Assembly (NCBI RefSeq): GCF_040649515.1
Contig: NZ_JBEZFP010000002.1
Location: 62,001 to 126,000 of the forward strand
Source of the DNA: Yinghuangia elevatio
Lineage (GTDB): Bacteria > Actinomycetota > Actinomycetes > Streptomycetales > Streptomycetaceae
DNA: 64,000 nucleotides
Reading direction: 5' to 3'
Shown here one piece after another: positions 52,043 through 61,599 of this stretch. The position numbers and the translations under genes were made by a program. Within the stretch, counting starts at the first letter, position 1. Each line of letters begins with the position of its first letter. The notes below the pieces were generated by a model that did not search any database, was not told the DNA's origin, and was given only the letters and a program-made list of their open reading frames with translations.

Positions 52043-53962
52043 CTATGCGGCGTCGACTTCGATGTCTTCGGCGGGGTCGTCGCCAAGGTCGTCGTCGACG
52101 CTGAACTCGTCGTCGATGTCCACGCAGAGCTCGTTGCGCTCATGTCCGGCGTAAGGCGCCAGCTCGGCGGGGTTGCTGGTGATCAAGTCGTGTTCGGCGG
52201 GCGAGGCGATGGCTTCGAACGCCACGCGGTGCGCGCCGGTCGACAAGAGTCCCTGGCCCTGGTCTGCGGACAAGAGAAACTGACGCTCGCCCTCGGACAG
52301 GTCGAAGGCCTGGGTCACCTCGTCGATCGCCTGGGTGGCTTGCCGGAGCAAAATCTGTGTCGCCGCGTTCGCGATCACGGCGCGGCCGAGGTCGGTCGCC
52401 AGTACGTCCGCGGTGTCCTGGGTGGCGACCGTGAGCCCGGCCCAGTGCTTGCGGCTGGCCTTCGCCATCCGGAACAGGAAGTCGGCGCCCGCCGCCTGCC
52501 GCATGAGCAGCCAGGCCTCGTCGACGACGACCAGGCGCGGTCGCCGCGCTGCGGGGTCGACAACCTGTCGCCACACGGCATCCAGGACCAGCAGCGTTCC
52601 CATCGGTTTGAGTTCGTCCGCGAGTTCGCGCAGCGAGAACACCACCAGGTGTCCTTCTGGGCGGAGAGTGGTCGCGCCGCGGAACAGGTCGGCGAACGCT
52701 CCATGGACGTACGGGTGCAGCCGGGCGGCCAGGTCCGTCGCTTCGCGCTTCTTGCCGTCGAACAACGCCGCTTCCAGATCAGCGAGTTGAGGGGCGGGCC
52801 GGTGCCAGGTGCGCGGGTCGTTGGTGATCCCTGCGCCGCGGTACGTCGCAGTGATCGCCGCGTCGAGCGCGGCGCGCTCTGCGGGCGTCGGTTGTTCGCC
52901 GATCAGGACGGTGAGGAAGGTGTGCAGGAACAGCGACCGTCGCACCAGTGCGTCTCGGGAGGCGATGCGGCGGCCGTCCGGCCCGGTGCGGATCGGTAGG
53001 TCGAACGGGTTGAGGCGTACGTCGCCTGCGCCGAGTCGGACGTGGGCCCCGCCAACTGCCGCGGACAGGCGGGCGTACTCGTCCTCGGGATCGATGACCA
53101 GGGCGTCGACGCCGCGGTACAGCGAGCGCAGCAGTTCGAGCTTGACCAGGTACGACTTGCCGGCGCCGGAGCGGCCCAGAACGACGCTGTTGTGGTTGTC
53201 GAGCGCGAAGCGGTCCCAGTGCACGAGTCCTTGCGAGCCCAGGTTGTAGCCGTACAACACGCCGGTAGGCGCTGCGACCGATGCCGGGTCGGGCGGCGGC
53301 AGGTCCGGGCTGGTGAACGGGAAAGCAGCCGACAGCGCGGCGGTGTCGAACGTGCGCCGCATCCGCAGCAGGTCCAGGCCCATGGGCAGGCAGGTCACCC
53401 ACCCTTGCAGGCTGCGGTACGTGGTCGGTTTGCAGTCCATGAGCAGACTCGCGGCCAGTGACCGCACCGCGGCGACTTCGTCGGCCAGTGCCTCGGGGAT
53501 CGCGGCGTGGACCGCCAGGTACAGCCCGACGCGGAAGAGCTTGCCTTCGCCGCGCGCGACGCGCGCGGACAGGTCGTAGACGTCTTCGGTCGCGGCTTCG
53601 ACCTGCGGGTCGAGCAGGTTGCCGTGCTCGTAATCGTGGCGGCGCCCCGCCTCCAGGCGGGCGAGTTGCTTCTTGAGGCGTTCGGCGGCCATGGCCGGGT
53701 CGATCGGTTCGATGTGCAGCGAGACGTCGACGCGCCCCGGGTAGGTGATGAGCGGTTGCAGCCATCCGGGCTGGACCTCGCGGGGGTAGCCGGTGACAGC
53801 GAAGCAGGACACGGATTCTCCTGCCACCTCAAGATGTCGGGGGCTGACCAGCAGGGAATCGGGAGTGAACGCGCCTGCCGAACCGAACGGTTGACTATGG
53901 GGCGTACTGTCATGCCGCACGCGCCGCCGACCTGATCGCCATCGGATTCCCATCGGGCTCAC
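52043..53962 (-). CDS. VirB4-type conjugation ATPase
   Basis: This 639-residue protein has Walker A GRSGAGKSY (about 265-273) and Walker B ALVIDPEDEY. RLVVVDEAWLLMRQ (near 485) is the conserved VirB4/TraC element, with ATQDTADVL after it. The N-terminal 200 residues have the VirB4 pattern (FAVTGYPREVQPGWLQPL). It powers assembly of the type IV secretion system and docks with the inner membrane channel. It starts at GTG 53962, five bases downstream of the PrgI-type gene. Confidence 0.88.
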   Translation of the reverse strand: MSPMGIRWRSGRRRVRHDSTPHSQPFGSAGAFTPDSLLVSPRHLEVAGESVSCFAVTGYPREVQPGWLQPLITYPGRVDVSLHIEPIDPAMAAERLKKQLARLEAGRRHDYEHGNLLDPQVEAATEDVYDLSARVARGEGKLFRVGLYLAVHAAIPEALADEVAAVRSLAASLLMDCKPTTYRSLQGWVTCLPMGLDLLRMRRTFDTAALSAAFPFTSPDLPPPDPASVAAPTGVLYGYNLGSQGLVHWDRFALDNHNSVVLGRSGAGKSYLVKLELLRSLYRGVDALVIDPEDEYARLSAAVGGAHVRLGAGDVRLNPFDLPIRTGPDGRRIASRDALVRRSLFLHTFLTVLIGEQPTPAERAALDAAITATYRGAGITNDPRTWHRPAPQLADLEAALFDGKKREATDLAARLHPYVHGAFADLFRGATTLRPEGHLVVFSLRELADELKPMGTLLVLDAVWRQVVDPAARRPRLVVVDEAWLLMRQAAGADFLFRMAKASRKHWAGLTVATQDTADVLATDLGRAVIANAATQILLRQATQAIDEVTQAFDLSEGERQFLLSADQGQGLLSTGAHRVAFEAIASPAEHDLITSNPAELAPYAGHERNELCVDIDDEFSVDDDLGDDPAEDIEVDAA

Positions 53963-53967
53963 CCCGT

Positions 53968-55122
53968 TCAGTCAGTGGTCCAGATGCCGGATGCGTCCTC
54001 ATCCCACGTTTCGTCCCGCAGCGGTTTGTTTCCGTGCGGTTCGTCGGGCAAAGTGCCGCTGATGACGTCGCCAGCGGGCGCGAGGGCACCCGAAGGCGGC
54101 AGGAAGCTCCCGGGGTTGCACGCGGACGCGAGGATGGCGGTGGCGTGTCCGGCATCAAGTGGGCTCACCGTGATACCTGCGGGCTGAAGGAGGTCCCGGG
54201 CTTCGACAAGGCGGCGTCTCAGCCGGGCTTCGGCAGCGCGCTGGAGGCCGTCGCTCTGCTGGCGCCCGCGCGTCGTGTGCCGTGTGGTGCGATGCCTGCG
54301 AGGCCACGAAAGCCGTGCCGGGGTTCGGCCGAGTCCGTCAGTGGGACCTGACGGGCGGAGAGGCTCGCGGAGGATGAGCAGAACCTGGTGGCGAAGCAAC
54401 TCGTGATCTCGCGCGAGCTCTGCGAGGAAGTCAGCGTGCGCGTGCGCGGCGTCTTCGAGTGCCGGGTGGGGTAGTCGGGAGGCGTCTTCGCGTAGCTCGG
54501 CAATCTGTGACGAGAGATCGAGACGTTCGGCGCGAACGAGGATTTGCGCGGGGGTGGTGAGCGAGTGCAGGTAGCGGCCGAACGAGACGACGAGGGACTC
54601 CTGCTCTTCGGGGGTGCGCAGCGCGAAGTTGACGGTGCTGCAGACGGCGATCGCGGCAACGCCGTCGGCGCCGAGGTCGATCACGCCTGTCTCGCCGACG
54701 TCACCGGCTGGCATGCGCAGCGGCGAGGGCGCTTCGCGGGATGACCGACGCGGTTGCGCGGGTGGCTTGGCCCGGCTGGTGAGCCACTGGGGAGCCGCGC
54801 TCACCCCTTCCGGGGCCGTGACCAGAACACGCGGCTGCAACCGCCAACGCACCGCCGCCAGCAGGTACCGGTCGAGGGGCAGCCCGTCCCGTTGCCCGAG
54901 CGCCACGAGGGTGCCGAGGATCGCAACGGGCGCGGCCAACACGAGCCAGGCCACGGGCGTGATCAAGGGGCGGCTGAGCGACCAACTGCCGTAGAGGATC
55001 AGGCCGGTGATGACAAGTACCAGCAGTTGGCGTGCCGTCAGGTTGAGGAGGACGCGGTCCTCGCGGTCGATGTTGGCGGGGATGCGCACCGCCGGCCAAG
55101 GTCCATCGGCGTTACGCGTCAT
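53968..55122 (-). CDS. PrgI-family/SCO6880-type conjugation protein
   Basis: This 384-residue protein begins with VRIPANIDREDRVL and then two membrane segments (about 29-72), the layout of PrgI-type (VirB3-like) components. A soluble C-terminal part follows with ATP-free motifs, including FGRYLHSLTTPAQILVRAE. Together with the VirB4-type protein downstream it forms the VirB3/VirB4 pair. The start overlaps the stop of the VirB6-like gene by one base. Confidence 0.8.
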   Translation of the reverse strand: MTRNADGPWPAVRIPANIDREDRVLLNLTARQLLVLVITGLILYGSWSLSRPLITPVAWLVLAAPVAILGTLVALGQRDGLPLDRYLLAAVRWRLQPRVLVTAPEGVSAAPQWLTSRAKPPAQPRRSSREAPSPLRMPAGDVGETGVIDLGADGVAAIAVCSTVNFALRTPEEQESLVVSFGRYLHSLTTPAQILVRAERLDLSSQIAELREDASRLPHPALEDAAHAHADFLAELARDHELLRHQVLLILREPLRPSGPTDGLGRTPARLSWPRRHRTTRHTTRGRQQSDGLQRAAEARLRRRLVEARDLLQPAGITVSPLDAGHATAILASACNPGSFLPPSGALAPAGDVISGTLPDEPHGNKPLRDETWDEDASGIWTTD

Positions 55123-57785
55123 CAGTCGCCTCCGTCATGTCCGTCCAGATCGGTGTCTTGCGATCGCCGCGGTGATGGTGCCCGCGGCGGCGGACGCCGG
55201 GGCGGTGCTGGTGGACCAACACGCGGAAGGCCGGTACGTGCTGGTGGAGTCGGCGCGGTGTCTCCAGGCGGTCGGGGTTCGGGCGGCGGTGTGATCGGGC
55301 GGGGGCGCGGTGTCCCGGCGGCGTCGCCTGCGGCCCGGCGCCGGGAAGCTGGTGACACGGTCGGCCTGCGTTCTGGGGTTCCGGTGGGTCGCGGCGGGAT
55401 CCGTCCCGCATCGCGTGCCGGAGCTGTGGGCGGGCGCCGGGGCGGCGGGGTTGGTGGGATCCCCCGGGTGACTGGCTGTTGGACTGTGCCGCTGCGCCCC
55501 GGTACAGGCGGCGGCGCTCCGCGCGACGGCCGTGCGGGCGTGGTGCCTGGGGTTTGAGGGCGGGCGCGCGGGGGTGTCGGCGGGGATGGTCGAGCCTGGG
55601 GCTGCGCCCGTCGAGGGGATGGGGCGGCACGGCGGACGTCACCGCCTGCTGTGCCGTGGTATAGGGGCGCGGACCCTGGCCTACGGGTCGGCGATGGGGG
55701 AGTCGTGGCTTCCTTCCCCCGACCCGGTCCCTGCCGGGCTGGGCGGTTGGCGAGCAGATGGCGCGCGATCGCTGCAGAGTGGCTCGCGGGCGGCGGAACT
55801 CGCGGAGTGGAAGCCGGTGGTGGTGCAGCGGTTTGGGCCGACCCTGACCGGGTGCGGTTGCGCGGGACCGGGCTCGTGCGACCGCCCGAAGTGCGTGGCG
55901 ACCCGTCAGCCCTCCGGGCCCCGGTGCCGCGTGAAGGGGCCGCGCGCCCTGGGGTCGTCTGGGTGGGGGAACGCCTGCTCCTATCCGCGCCGCGTCCCAC
56001 GGAAGACGAAGCGGAACCGGAAAGGGTCCACGGTTCGAACACGGGAGCGGGCGGCGGCCCGTACCCGCTGATCGGGGTCGGCCGGTTGCCGGGAGGTGGC
56101 TGCGGTGGCGGAGGCGGCGCGCTGGGGCCAGGGCCCGGTGGTGGATTTGGGCCGCCGCCGGTGATGCGTCGACGCCAATGATCGGGCGGGTACGGCCCGC
56201 CGCCGGTGATGCGCCGCGGCCAACTGCGGTGCGGCGGGAAGGGGCCACCTCCGCCGATACGGCGCTTCCAGACGTCTCCCGGCCCCGGACCACCAGAGCG
56301 CAGATGACGCTGCCAGGCGCCGGGCGGACGCGGCCCGCCGGGCTGAAGACGCCGCCGCCAGCTCGTCGCTGGGTACGGTCCTCCGGTTACCTGAGCTTGC
56401 CAGTTCCGTGCACGCGGCCCGCCGCCGCGGATGCGCGTGCGCCATGCACGACCTGCGCGTCCGCTCTGCCCACTCCCGCTTCCACGGCCGCCCCCGGATC
56501 CCGAGCCCACGATGCCTCGGGCGTACGTGAACGCCTGCCGGTACATGGCGTACCGCAACAGCCCGCCGGCGAAGGTCCGATGCCGAGGGACGGACTGGAA
56601 GATCATTCGGGTGCCCCACCCGGGGATCTTCAGCAGAATGTAGAACAGGCAAAGCCCGGCGAGCAGCGCGCCGAGTCCACTGGCGGTGGGGAAGCCGAAC
56701 GCGTTGGTGTTGTCGTCGGCGTAGAACGTGCGCAGCCCCACGATCAATGCGGTGGATTGGGCCACTTGGATGGCCAAGGCCCCGCCGAACGCCCGCCACC
56801 ACAACCGTGCCAGTCCGTCGGTCGCCGGCGACGCGTGGCAGGCCAGCGCGAGTGGGGCGCAGGCGGCGAGGACCATGACCAGCGCGGTGCGGATCATGAA
56901 GCCCAGCAATACGGCGACCAGCACCACCAGGACGATGACGATCATGATGAGGAAGAACAGGCCTGCGCCGGCCGCAGCACCGAGTAGCCCTCCGGCGAGC
57001 TGCTTGACGACGCCCCGGCCGTCCACGCCAGCGCCGATGATGTTCAAGGAGATCGCGTTGGCGAGAGTGATCGCGATGTGCATCATCTGCAGCGAAGTCG
57101 CTGCTGCGACGAACGCGACGATCAGGCGCGGGACAACTTGCTTGGCCGCGTACCGGGTCTGCACGGTCTCGTGCGTCATGACGAGAATGCCCCCGGCCAC
57201 GATGAACAGCCCGTAGATGCCGATCGTGATGCCCATCGACGTTGCCCAAACGCCGCGAATCGAGGGGTTCGCTGCCACGTCGGGAGTGCCGAGCAGGGTC
57301 TTGCCGAGGATGTCGAGCACGGGCTGCGCGGCTTCTTCGACGAGCTTCGCGAACAGACCGATGATCGCGTTCAGAATCATGCCGGGAAGGTCGAGCATGC
57401 CGCCGGATCCGAGGAACCAGCCGCCGATGGTCTTGAACCAGTCTCCGGGGTTCAAGGAAAACGCCGGGTTCAACGGCATGTTGGGGTCGGTCGCCGGGGC
57501 CGTCGGGTAAGGCAGCACCGGGCCGGTGACCCCTGGAGCCGGTGTTGCTCCAGGTGGTTGCGTAGACGGCGCTGGAACCGGGGGTGGCGGAGCGGGTGTC
57601 GGCTCCCGAGGCACTGCCGCAATCGCCGCGACCGAGTGCTGATGCTCACGGTCACCTGAAGGTGCCGCCGGACTGCTCTGGGCGCATGCACCCGCAAGCA
57701 GCAGGACCGCCGCGAACACCGCGCAGCGCGCCACCCACCGGGGGAGTCCGTGGCCTCCCCCGGCCGGCGCATCGTGGGTGTTCAT
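55122..57785 (-). CDS. VirB6-like membrane protein with proline/glycine-rich repeat tail
   Basis: This 887-residue protein has a signal sequence ending in a lipobox-like LLAGAC (about 33-38) and then several long hydrophobic segments between about 120 and 420. These are typical of VirB6/TrbL channel proteins. From about residue 440 it turns into a low-complexity tail. It contains about seven degenerate repeats of the type W-R-R-R-I-x-GGGP-x-PP (encoded around 56150-56450) and then a Pro/Ser/Arg-rich end. The tail is not part of the usual VirB6 core and is the odd feature here. It overlaps the pilin gene (ATGA). Confidence 0.78.
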   Translation of the reverse strand: MNTHDAPAGGGHGLPRWVARCAVFAAVLLLAGACAQSSPAAPSGDREHQHSVAAIAAVPREPTPAPPPPVPAPSTQPPGATPAPGVTGPVLPYPTAPATDPNMPLNPAFSLNPGDWFKTIGGWFLGSGGMLDLPGMILNAIIGLFAKLVEEAAQPVLDILGKTLLGTPDVAANPSIRGVWATSMGITIGIYGLFIVAGGILVMTHETVQTRYAAKQVVPRLIVAFVAAATSLQMMHIAITLANAISLNIIGAGVDGRGVVKQLAGGLLGAAAGAGLFFLIMIVIVLVVLVAVLLGFMIRTALVMVLAACAPLALACHASPATDGLARLWWRAFGGALAIQVAQSTALIVGLRTFYADDNTNAFGFPTASGLGALLAGLCLFYILLKIPGWGTRMIFQSVPRHRTFAGGLLRYAMYRQAFTYARGIVGSGSGGGRGSGSGQSGRAGRAWRTRIRGGGPRARNWQAQVTGGPYPATSWRRRLQPGGPRPPGAWQRHLRSGGPGPGDVWKRRIGGGGPFPPHRSWPRRITGGGPYPPDHWRRRITGGGPNPPPGPGPSAPPPPPQPPPGNRPTPISGYGPPPAPVFEPWTLSGSASSSVGRGADRSRRSPTQTTPGRAAPSRGTGARRADGSPRTSGGRTSPVPRNRTRSGSAQTAAPPPASTPRVPPPASHSAAIARHLLANRPARQGPGRGKEATTPPSPTRRPGSAPLYHGTAGGDVRRAAPSPRRAQPQARPSPPTPPRARPQTPGTTPARPSRGAPPPVPGRSGTVQQPVTRGIPPTPPPRRPPTAPARDAGRIPPRPTGTPERRPTVSPASRRRAAGDAAGTPRPRPITPPPEPRPPGDTAPTPPARTGLPRVGPPAPPRRPPPRAPSPRRSQDTDLDGHDGGD

Positions 57786-58261
57786 CGCGAGCCACCGGCA
57801 ACCGGCGGCGCGGGCGGTGCCGTTGGGGCGCCGCCTTCACCGACGATCATCTTGAGGACGTCGAGGATGACCGGCGCGAGGATCGCGAGGACGTAGCCGA
57901 TTGCGGCCGCCTTCAGCGCGGTCTTGGCTTTCTCCACCTCGCCGGGATCTCCGCCTGCCATGAGGTAGCGCACTCCGCCCACGGTGAGGAACAGCGTGGC
58001 CAGTCCCGCCAGGACCCCGACGATCCAGTTCGTCGTGTTGCTGATGACGGTGGGAATGTCGTTGACCGCGAAGGCCGTAGCCGCGCTCGAGACGGTCAAC
58101 AGCACCGCGAACGCAGTAGCACACAGGCTCCGAGCAGCGAACCGTGGCGAGTTGTCGCGCCGCCCTCGTTCAGGAGCGCGACGGCAGGTCCGTGCTGTCA
58201 CGGGCGTGCGACGCACCCCTCGCAGCGGGGGCACCGGACGGCCGCTACGGATCAAGCGCAT
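57782..58261 (-). CDS. VirB2/TrbC-like pilin
   Basis: This 159-residue protein has a signal peptide-like stretch (LCATAFAVLLTVSSAATAFA) followed by two hydrophobic segments (VGVLAGLATLFLTVGGVRYL and AIGYVLAILAPVILDVLKMI). Between them is a short polar loop GGDPGEVEKAKTALK. This is the usual VirB2/TrbC layout. It would polymerise into the conjugative pilus. The true start could be downstream, since the first 45 residues are Arg-rich. Confidence 0.83.
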   Translation of the reverse strand: MRLIRSGRPVPPLRGVRRTPVTARTCRRAPERGRRDNSPRFAARSLCATAFAVLLTVSSAATAFAVNDIPTVISNTTNWIVGVLAGLATLFLTVGGVRYLMAGGDPGEVEKAKTALKAAAIGYVLAILAPVILDVLKMIVGEGGAPTAPPAPPVAGGSR

Positions 58262-59247
58262 CGACGTACCTCCTGACCGGACGAGGCGGTGGGCGGAGTT
58301 CCTCCACGAGAGGAAAGGCCGCGCCTCGGGGCGCCGTTCGACGTCGACTCGCGCGACGATCGGGCACGAGGTTCCTTGGGGGACCCCTGCGTGTCGGTCA
58401 CAGAGCGTGTTCGAACTCTCGGCCCGTCATCGCCGCAATCCGTGGTCGGCGCCAGGTCAGCTCGGACCTGCGATCCGACCGGGTCCTCACGGTCGGCGTC
58501 GCGGACCTCGTCGCGGAGGAAGGCCGCGAGCCGACTCTCGGCCCGACTGCGCGCCTTGTACGCCGCGGCGAGGGTGGTGCGCCGACTCGCCGCCCAGTCG
58601 GTGATGGGGACTCGGTCGAGTCGGGTGGTCCCGATCAGGTCCGCCTCGGTCTGGGTGATGACTCCCCAGCGGATTGCTCGTGCGAGCACCAAGTCGGGGT
58701 GCCCCCATGGCGGCGGCGGTGGGAATGATCGGTATGCCGATGCGACCGGCGTAGGTGCGTCCAGGGCTTCGTACAGCGCAGCGTGCCCCGCGCGGAACGC
58801 GACCCAGCGCATCCGCACGATGATCCCGGGCCGATCCAGATCGGTGGTGGCCAGGCCGCGCAGGAAGCCGGCCATGATCTCGGCGTGGATGTCCGACGGA
58901 TCACCGGGGAACCGCGCCCCCATCCACCGGCACACCGGTGCCAGCGCCGGCAGCGCCATCCCGACGCAAGCCACGGTCCAGATCCCGCCTGCGGCTCGGG
59001 CGCGACTCGCCAAGTGGGCCCAGACCGCGTCACGCGTGGCCAGCGGGCAGCGCCGCCGCAAGAGCAGGTCGCGCAATTCGTCCAAGGCAATGGTGCGTTC
59101 CGGCAAACCGGGGAACGCCCGCCCGTCGACGGCCAGGGGCATCGGGCCGGTGATCAAGAGGGTGAAGGCATCCCGGACAATGTCCAGCGGTGAACCGTTT
59201 CCCGAGCCGACACGGGCACTGTGCGCGTGGGGGATCTTCGATTCCAT
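58252..59247 (-). CDS. Hypothetical protein at the head of the conjugation operon
   Basis: This 331-residue protein starts at ATG 59247 behind AAGGAGCGG, the best ribosome binding site in the module. I do not recognise a domain with certainty. The central 200 residues are helical. The segment GVITQTEADLIGTTRLDRVPITDWAA followed by RRTTLAAAYKARSRAESRL (about 210-260) reads like a sigma-factor region 4 or similar helix-turn-helix. It may regulate the operon. It overlaps the pilin gene by 10 bases. Confidence 0.6.
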   Translation of the reverse strand: MESKIPHAHSARVGSGNGSPLDIVRDAFTLLITGPMPLAVDGRAFPGLPERTIALDELRDLLLRRRCPLATRDAVWAHLASRARAAGGIWTVACVGMALPALAPVCRWMGARFPGDPSDIHAEIMAGFLRGLATTDLDRPGIIVRMRWVAFRAGHAALYEALDAPTPVASAYRSFPPPPPWGHPDLVLARAIRWGVITQTEADLIGTTRLDRVPITDWAASRRTTLAAAYKARSRAESRLAAFLRDEVRDADREDPVGSQVRADLAPTTDCGDDGPRVRTRSVTDTQGSPKEPRARSSRESTSNGAPRRGLSSRGGTPPTASSGQEVRRCA

Positions 59248-59982
59248 CTGACCGCTCCTTGCGGGCGGGGACAGGTACGCCCCCACCGAGACAGAGCGGT
59301 GACAAGCGGCGGCCAAGGAACCCGCAAACGTGCCCAGGGCCCTTGGGGCGCTCGACACTGGCGAATGGCGTACGACGCACGTCGTTCGCCTTTCGCATCG
59401 TCGACTTCGCGTTCAGATCGACCAGACAGGTCAGGGCCCGCGCTGCGTGAGTGGGCACCCTGACCTGGGGCTTTAGTAGCGCGTTGGGAGTTCCTCAGCC
59501 GGTGTTCGGGCTCACGACCCGGGACGGTCGTGGCGGGTGGTCCTGCCTGCCTCCGAAGTCGACCGGGCTCCACACCTACGGCGGATTCAGTCTGAATGTC
59601 CGGAAGCACCTTGCTGCTCTTGCTACTTACGTCTTCCGATGACAGTCGGGCTTAGCTGGGCGTTAGGCACTTTTTAGTAGTTCTTATGGAGACTTGCCCG
59701 ATTGGCCTGTGTGGACACCGATGAGCGCACGCGCAAGGGCCTCCTCACGGAGGCCGGTCAGAGCGGTCTCGTGAAGGCAGTTGTCCAACTGCGCCCGTAT
59801 GCGGGCCTTCTCTTGTGTCCGAGCGTCACTCGCCGAGTTCTTTCGGAGGACGCATGTCCACGCGTCATGGCCCACCTCGCGGATCGCGTTGCCGCCATCG
59901 TCCGCCCTGCGGCAGCGGCGGCGACGGGGCGGCGGCACAGCGTTGCCGGTACGGGAAGCAGCACCCACGCCGCCCGGCTTCG
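59248..59982. promoter_or_regulatory. Divergent region between conjugation operon and methyltransferase operon
   Basis: The 735-bp gap must carry promoters for both directions. CACGACC (59513-59519) pairs with GGTCGTG (59526-59532) across six bases. A relatively AT-rich patch with CTTTTTAGTAGTTCTTATGG lies at about 59670-59690. Either could belong to an origin of transfer or an operator, but nothing specific can be assigned. Overlapping frames here are not convincing. Confidence 0.4.
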
Positions 59983-60666
59983 GTGTGGTGGTGGTGTCCG
60001 TCTACGGGCGGCGGCAACCTCGACTCGAATGACCAACTCCTCAAGACGCTCGCCCGCGTCATGGCCACGTACGAGCGACCCGGGGACAGCGTCGCGTTCG
60101 TCACCCCGTACCCCCTGCCCGACAGCCTCGCCGGACTGCACGACGGGGCGGGAACCGTACCCGGACTCGGTGGCGCGGTCCGATTGTGGATTCTGGACGC
60201 CGCCGGCAGTTCGACTGCGGCGCCCCTCGTGAACGGCATCGAGTCGGGAGTCGGACCGCGCGGGAACGGCCGACCGACCGGAGTCGGTCTCGGTCCGGTC
60301 GGGGCCGACCGTTCAGCTCCGGCGCGGTCCGTGTACGGATCAGGCGGGTTCGACTTAGCCATCGCCGTCGCAGATGCGCAGCGGACTCAATGGCTCACGG
60401 CGATCTCGTGGGGCCAGTTGATGGCCCACGGTGGCATCACGGCCATCGTCACTCCGGGTATCCACGAGACCGCCACGCGGGAGTTCATCGGTCCGCTGAT
60501 CCGCGTGCTTCGCGAAGCCGGGCTCACGTACCACGACCGCATTGCGGTGGTCTGTGGTGCCGCCCGGGGCGGAGCTGCGGCCGAGTCTGCGGCGCGTTGG
60601 TGGGCAGACGTGCTCGTGTTTGTTCGCCGGTCTCGGAGCGAGGGCACGAGGGTGGGGATCGTATGA
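59983..60666 (+). CDS. Hypothetical protein, first gene of the methyltransferase operon
   Basis: This protein of about 227 residues has the patterns ARVMATYERPGDSVAFVTPYP, GGFDLAIAVADAQ and LREAGLTYHDRIAVVCG. It shows a Rossmann-like alternation and may be a distant methyltransferase-like or nucleotide-binding protein. The start is uncertain. GTG 59983 is arbitrary, and a change of frame near 60000 could join an upstream segment (GFGVVVVSVYG) in another frame. It ends in an ATGA overlap with the next gene. I do not recognise the family. Confidence 0.5.
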   Translation: MWWWCPSTGGGNLDSNDQLLKTLARVMATYERPGDSVAFVTPYPLPDSLAGLHDGAGTVPGLGGAVRLWILDAAGSSTAAPLVNGIESGVGPRGNGRPTGVGLGPVGADRSAPARSVYGSGGFDLAIAVADAQRTQWLTAISWGQLMAHGGITAIVTPGIHETATREFIGPLIRVLREAGLTYHDRIAVVCGAARGGAAAESAARWWADVLVFVRRSRSEGTRVGIV

Positions 60667-61559
60667 CCGAGCTTCCCTCCGTATGGCTCAGCGGGCAGCG
60701 CGACATCGCGACTCAGCTCGCCGTTGGCGGTTACGGGCCGGCGACCGCGCAAGACGACGCCGCGATCCCGCCGGCCATCGCGGCGCGCGCCGTCGGCCAG
60801 TACACGCGGCCCGGCGATGTCGTGTTCGACCCCGACTGCGGTGCTGGCACCGTGCTTGCCGAGGCAATGCGCGTTGGCCGCCACGCTGTCGGCGCAACGA
60901 CGGATCCGCGGTGGTGGCCGATCGCTCGCGCCAACGTCACCCGGGCCAAGCGCGCAGGTGCCGCAGTCGACGGGACTGTGCTCGACGCGGGACCACACAG
61001 CCCAGGCACGGCGCAGCTCGACTTGTTCGCTGGGCGTGTCCAGCTGGTCGTGGTCAACGTACGGAACCTGGGAATCGCACGGCGTCGCCGAGGTGCCGTG
61101 CTGGTATCCGCCGCGGTATCGGAGGCGGCGGTGGCTGCGCGCCTGACGCGCCTGCTGCGCTGGTGTCGTCCGCTGCTGCGTCCCACGGGCTGCCTGGCCA
61201 TCACCACCGCGCCGTATTGGTGCGGCGGCGAACTGCTGGATCTGCCCGGCGCCGTTGTCCGCGCGGGCCGCATCGCCGGTTTTCGCCAGGCCGTGTCGGT
61301 GCTGGCCTTAACCGCGGAACTCCGCACAGAGCAACTGATCGCCCACACGCCGTTGGCTCAACGTCGTGCCGCAGCCGCGCAAGCGCGTGCGACGGGAAGG
61401 CCCGTCAGCCTGACCGCGCACCGGGACGTGGTGATCTTCGCCGCGCCGCAAGCATCGGCTGATGCGCAGATGCTGCAATCGCCGTTGTCGCCCATGGACT
61501 TCGATCGCTGCGCAATTCCGTGGGATCCCATCAATAGCGGGGGCGCGCGTGCCGCGTGA
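60663..61559 (+). CDS. Methyltransferase-like protein with degenerate catalytic motif
   Basis: This 298-residue protein has the SAM-binding part VVFDPDCGAGTVLAEAM (motif I in the class-beta order, near 52) and HAVGATTDPRWWPIA. The expected (D/S/N)PPY motif is missing: the corresponding strand reads LVVVNVRNLGI. A short ITTAPYWCGGE near 181 is the only PY-like piece. It may be inactive or use another chemistry. It overlaps its upstream neighbour by four bases and lies 40 bases from the first true DNA methyltransferase. Confidence 0.65.
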   Translation: MTELPSVWLSGQRDIATQLAVGGYGPATAQDDAAIPPAIAARAVGQYTRPGDVVFDPDCGAGTVLAEAMRVGRHAVGATTDPRWWPIARANVTRAKRAGAAVDGTVLDAGPHSPGTAQLDLFAGRVQLVVVNVRNLGIARRRRGAVLVSAAVSEAAVAARLTRLLRWCRPLLRPTGCLAITTAPYWCGGELLDLPGAVVRAGRIAGFRQAVSVLALTAELRTEQLIAHTPLAQRRAAAAQARATGRPVSLTAHRDVVIFAAPQASADAQMLQSPLSPMDFDRCAIPWDPINSGGARAA

Positions 61560-61599
61560 GTGCCTTCGACAACCGTCCGGCCGATCCCGGGAGGCCGAT

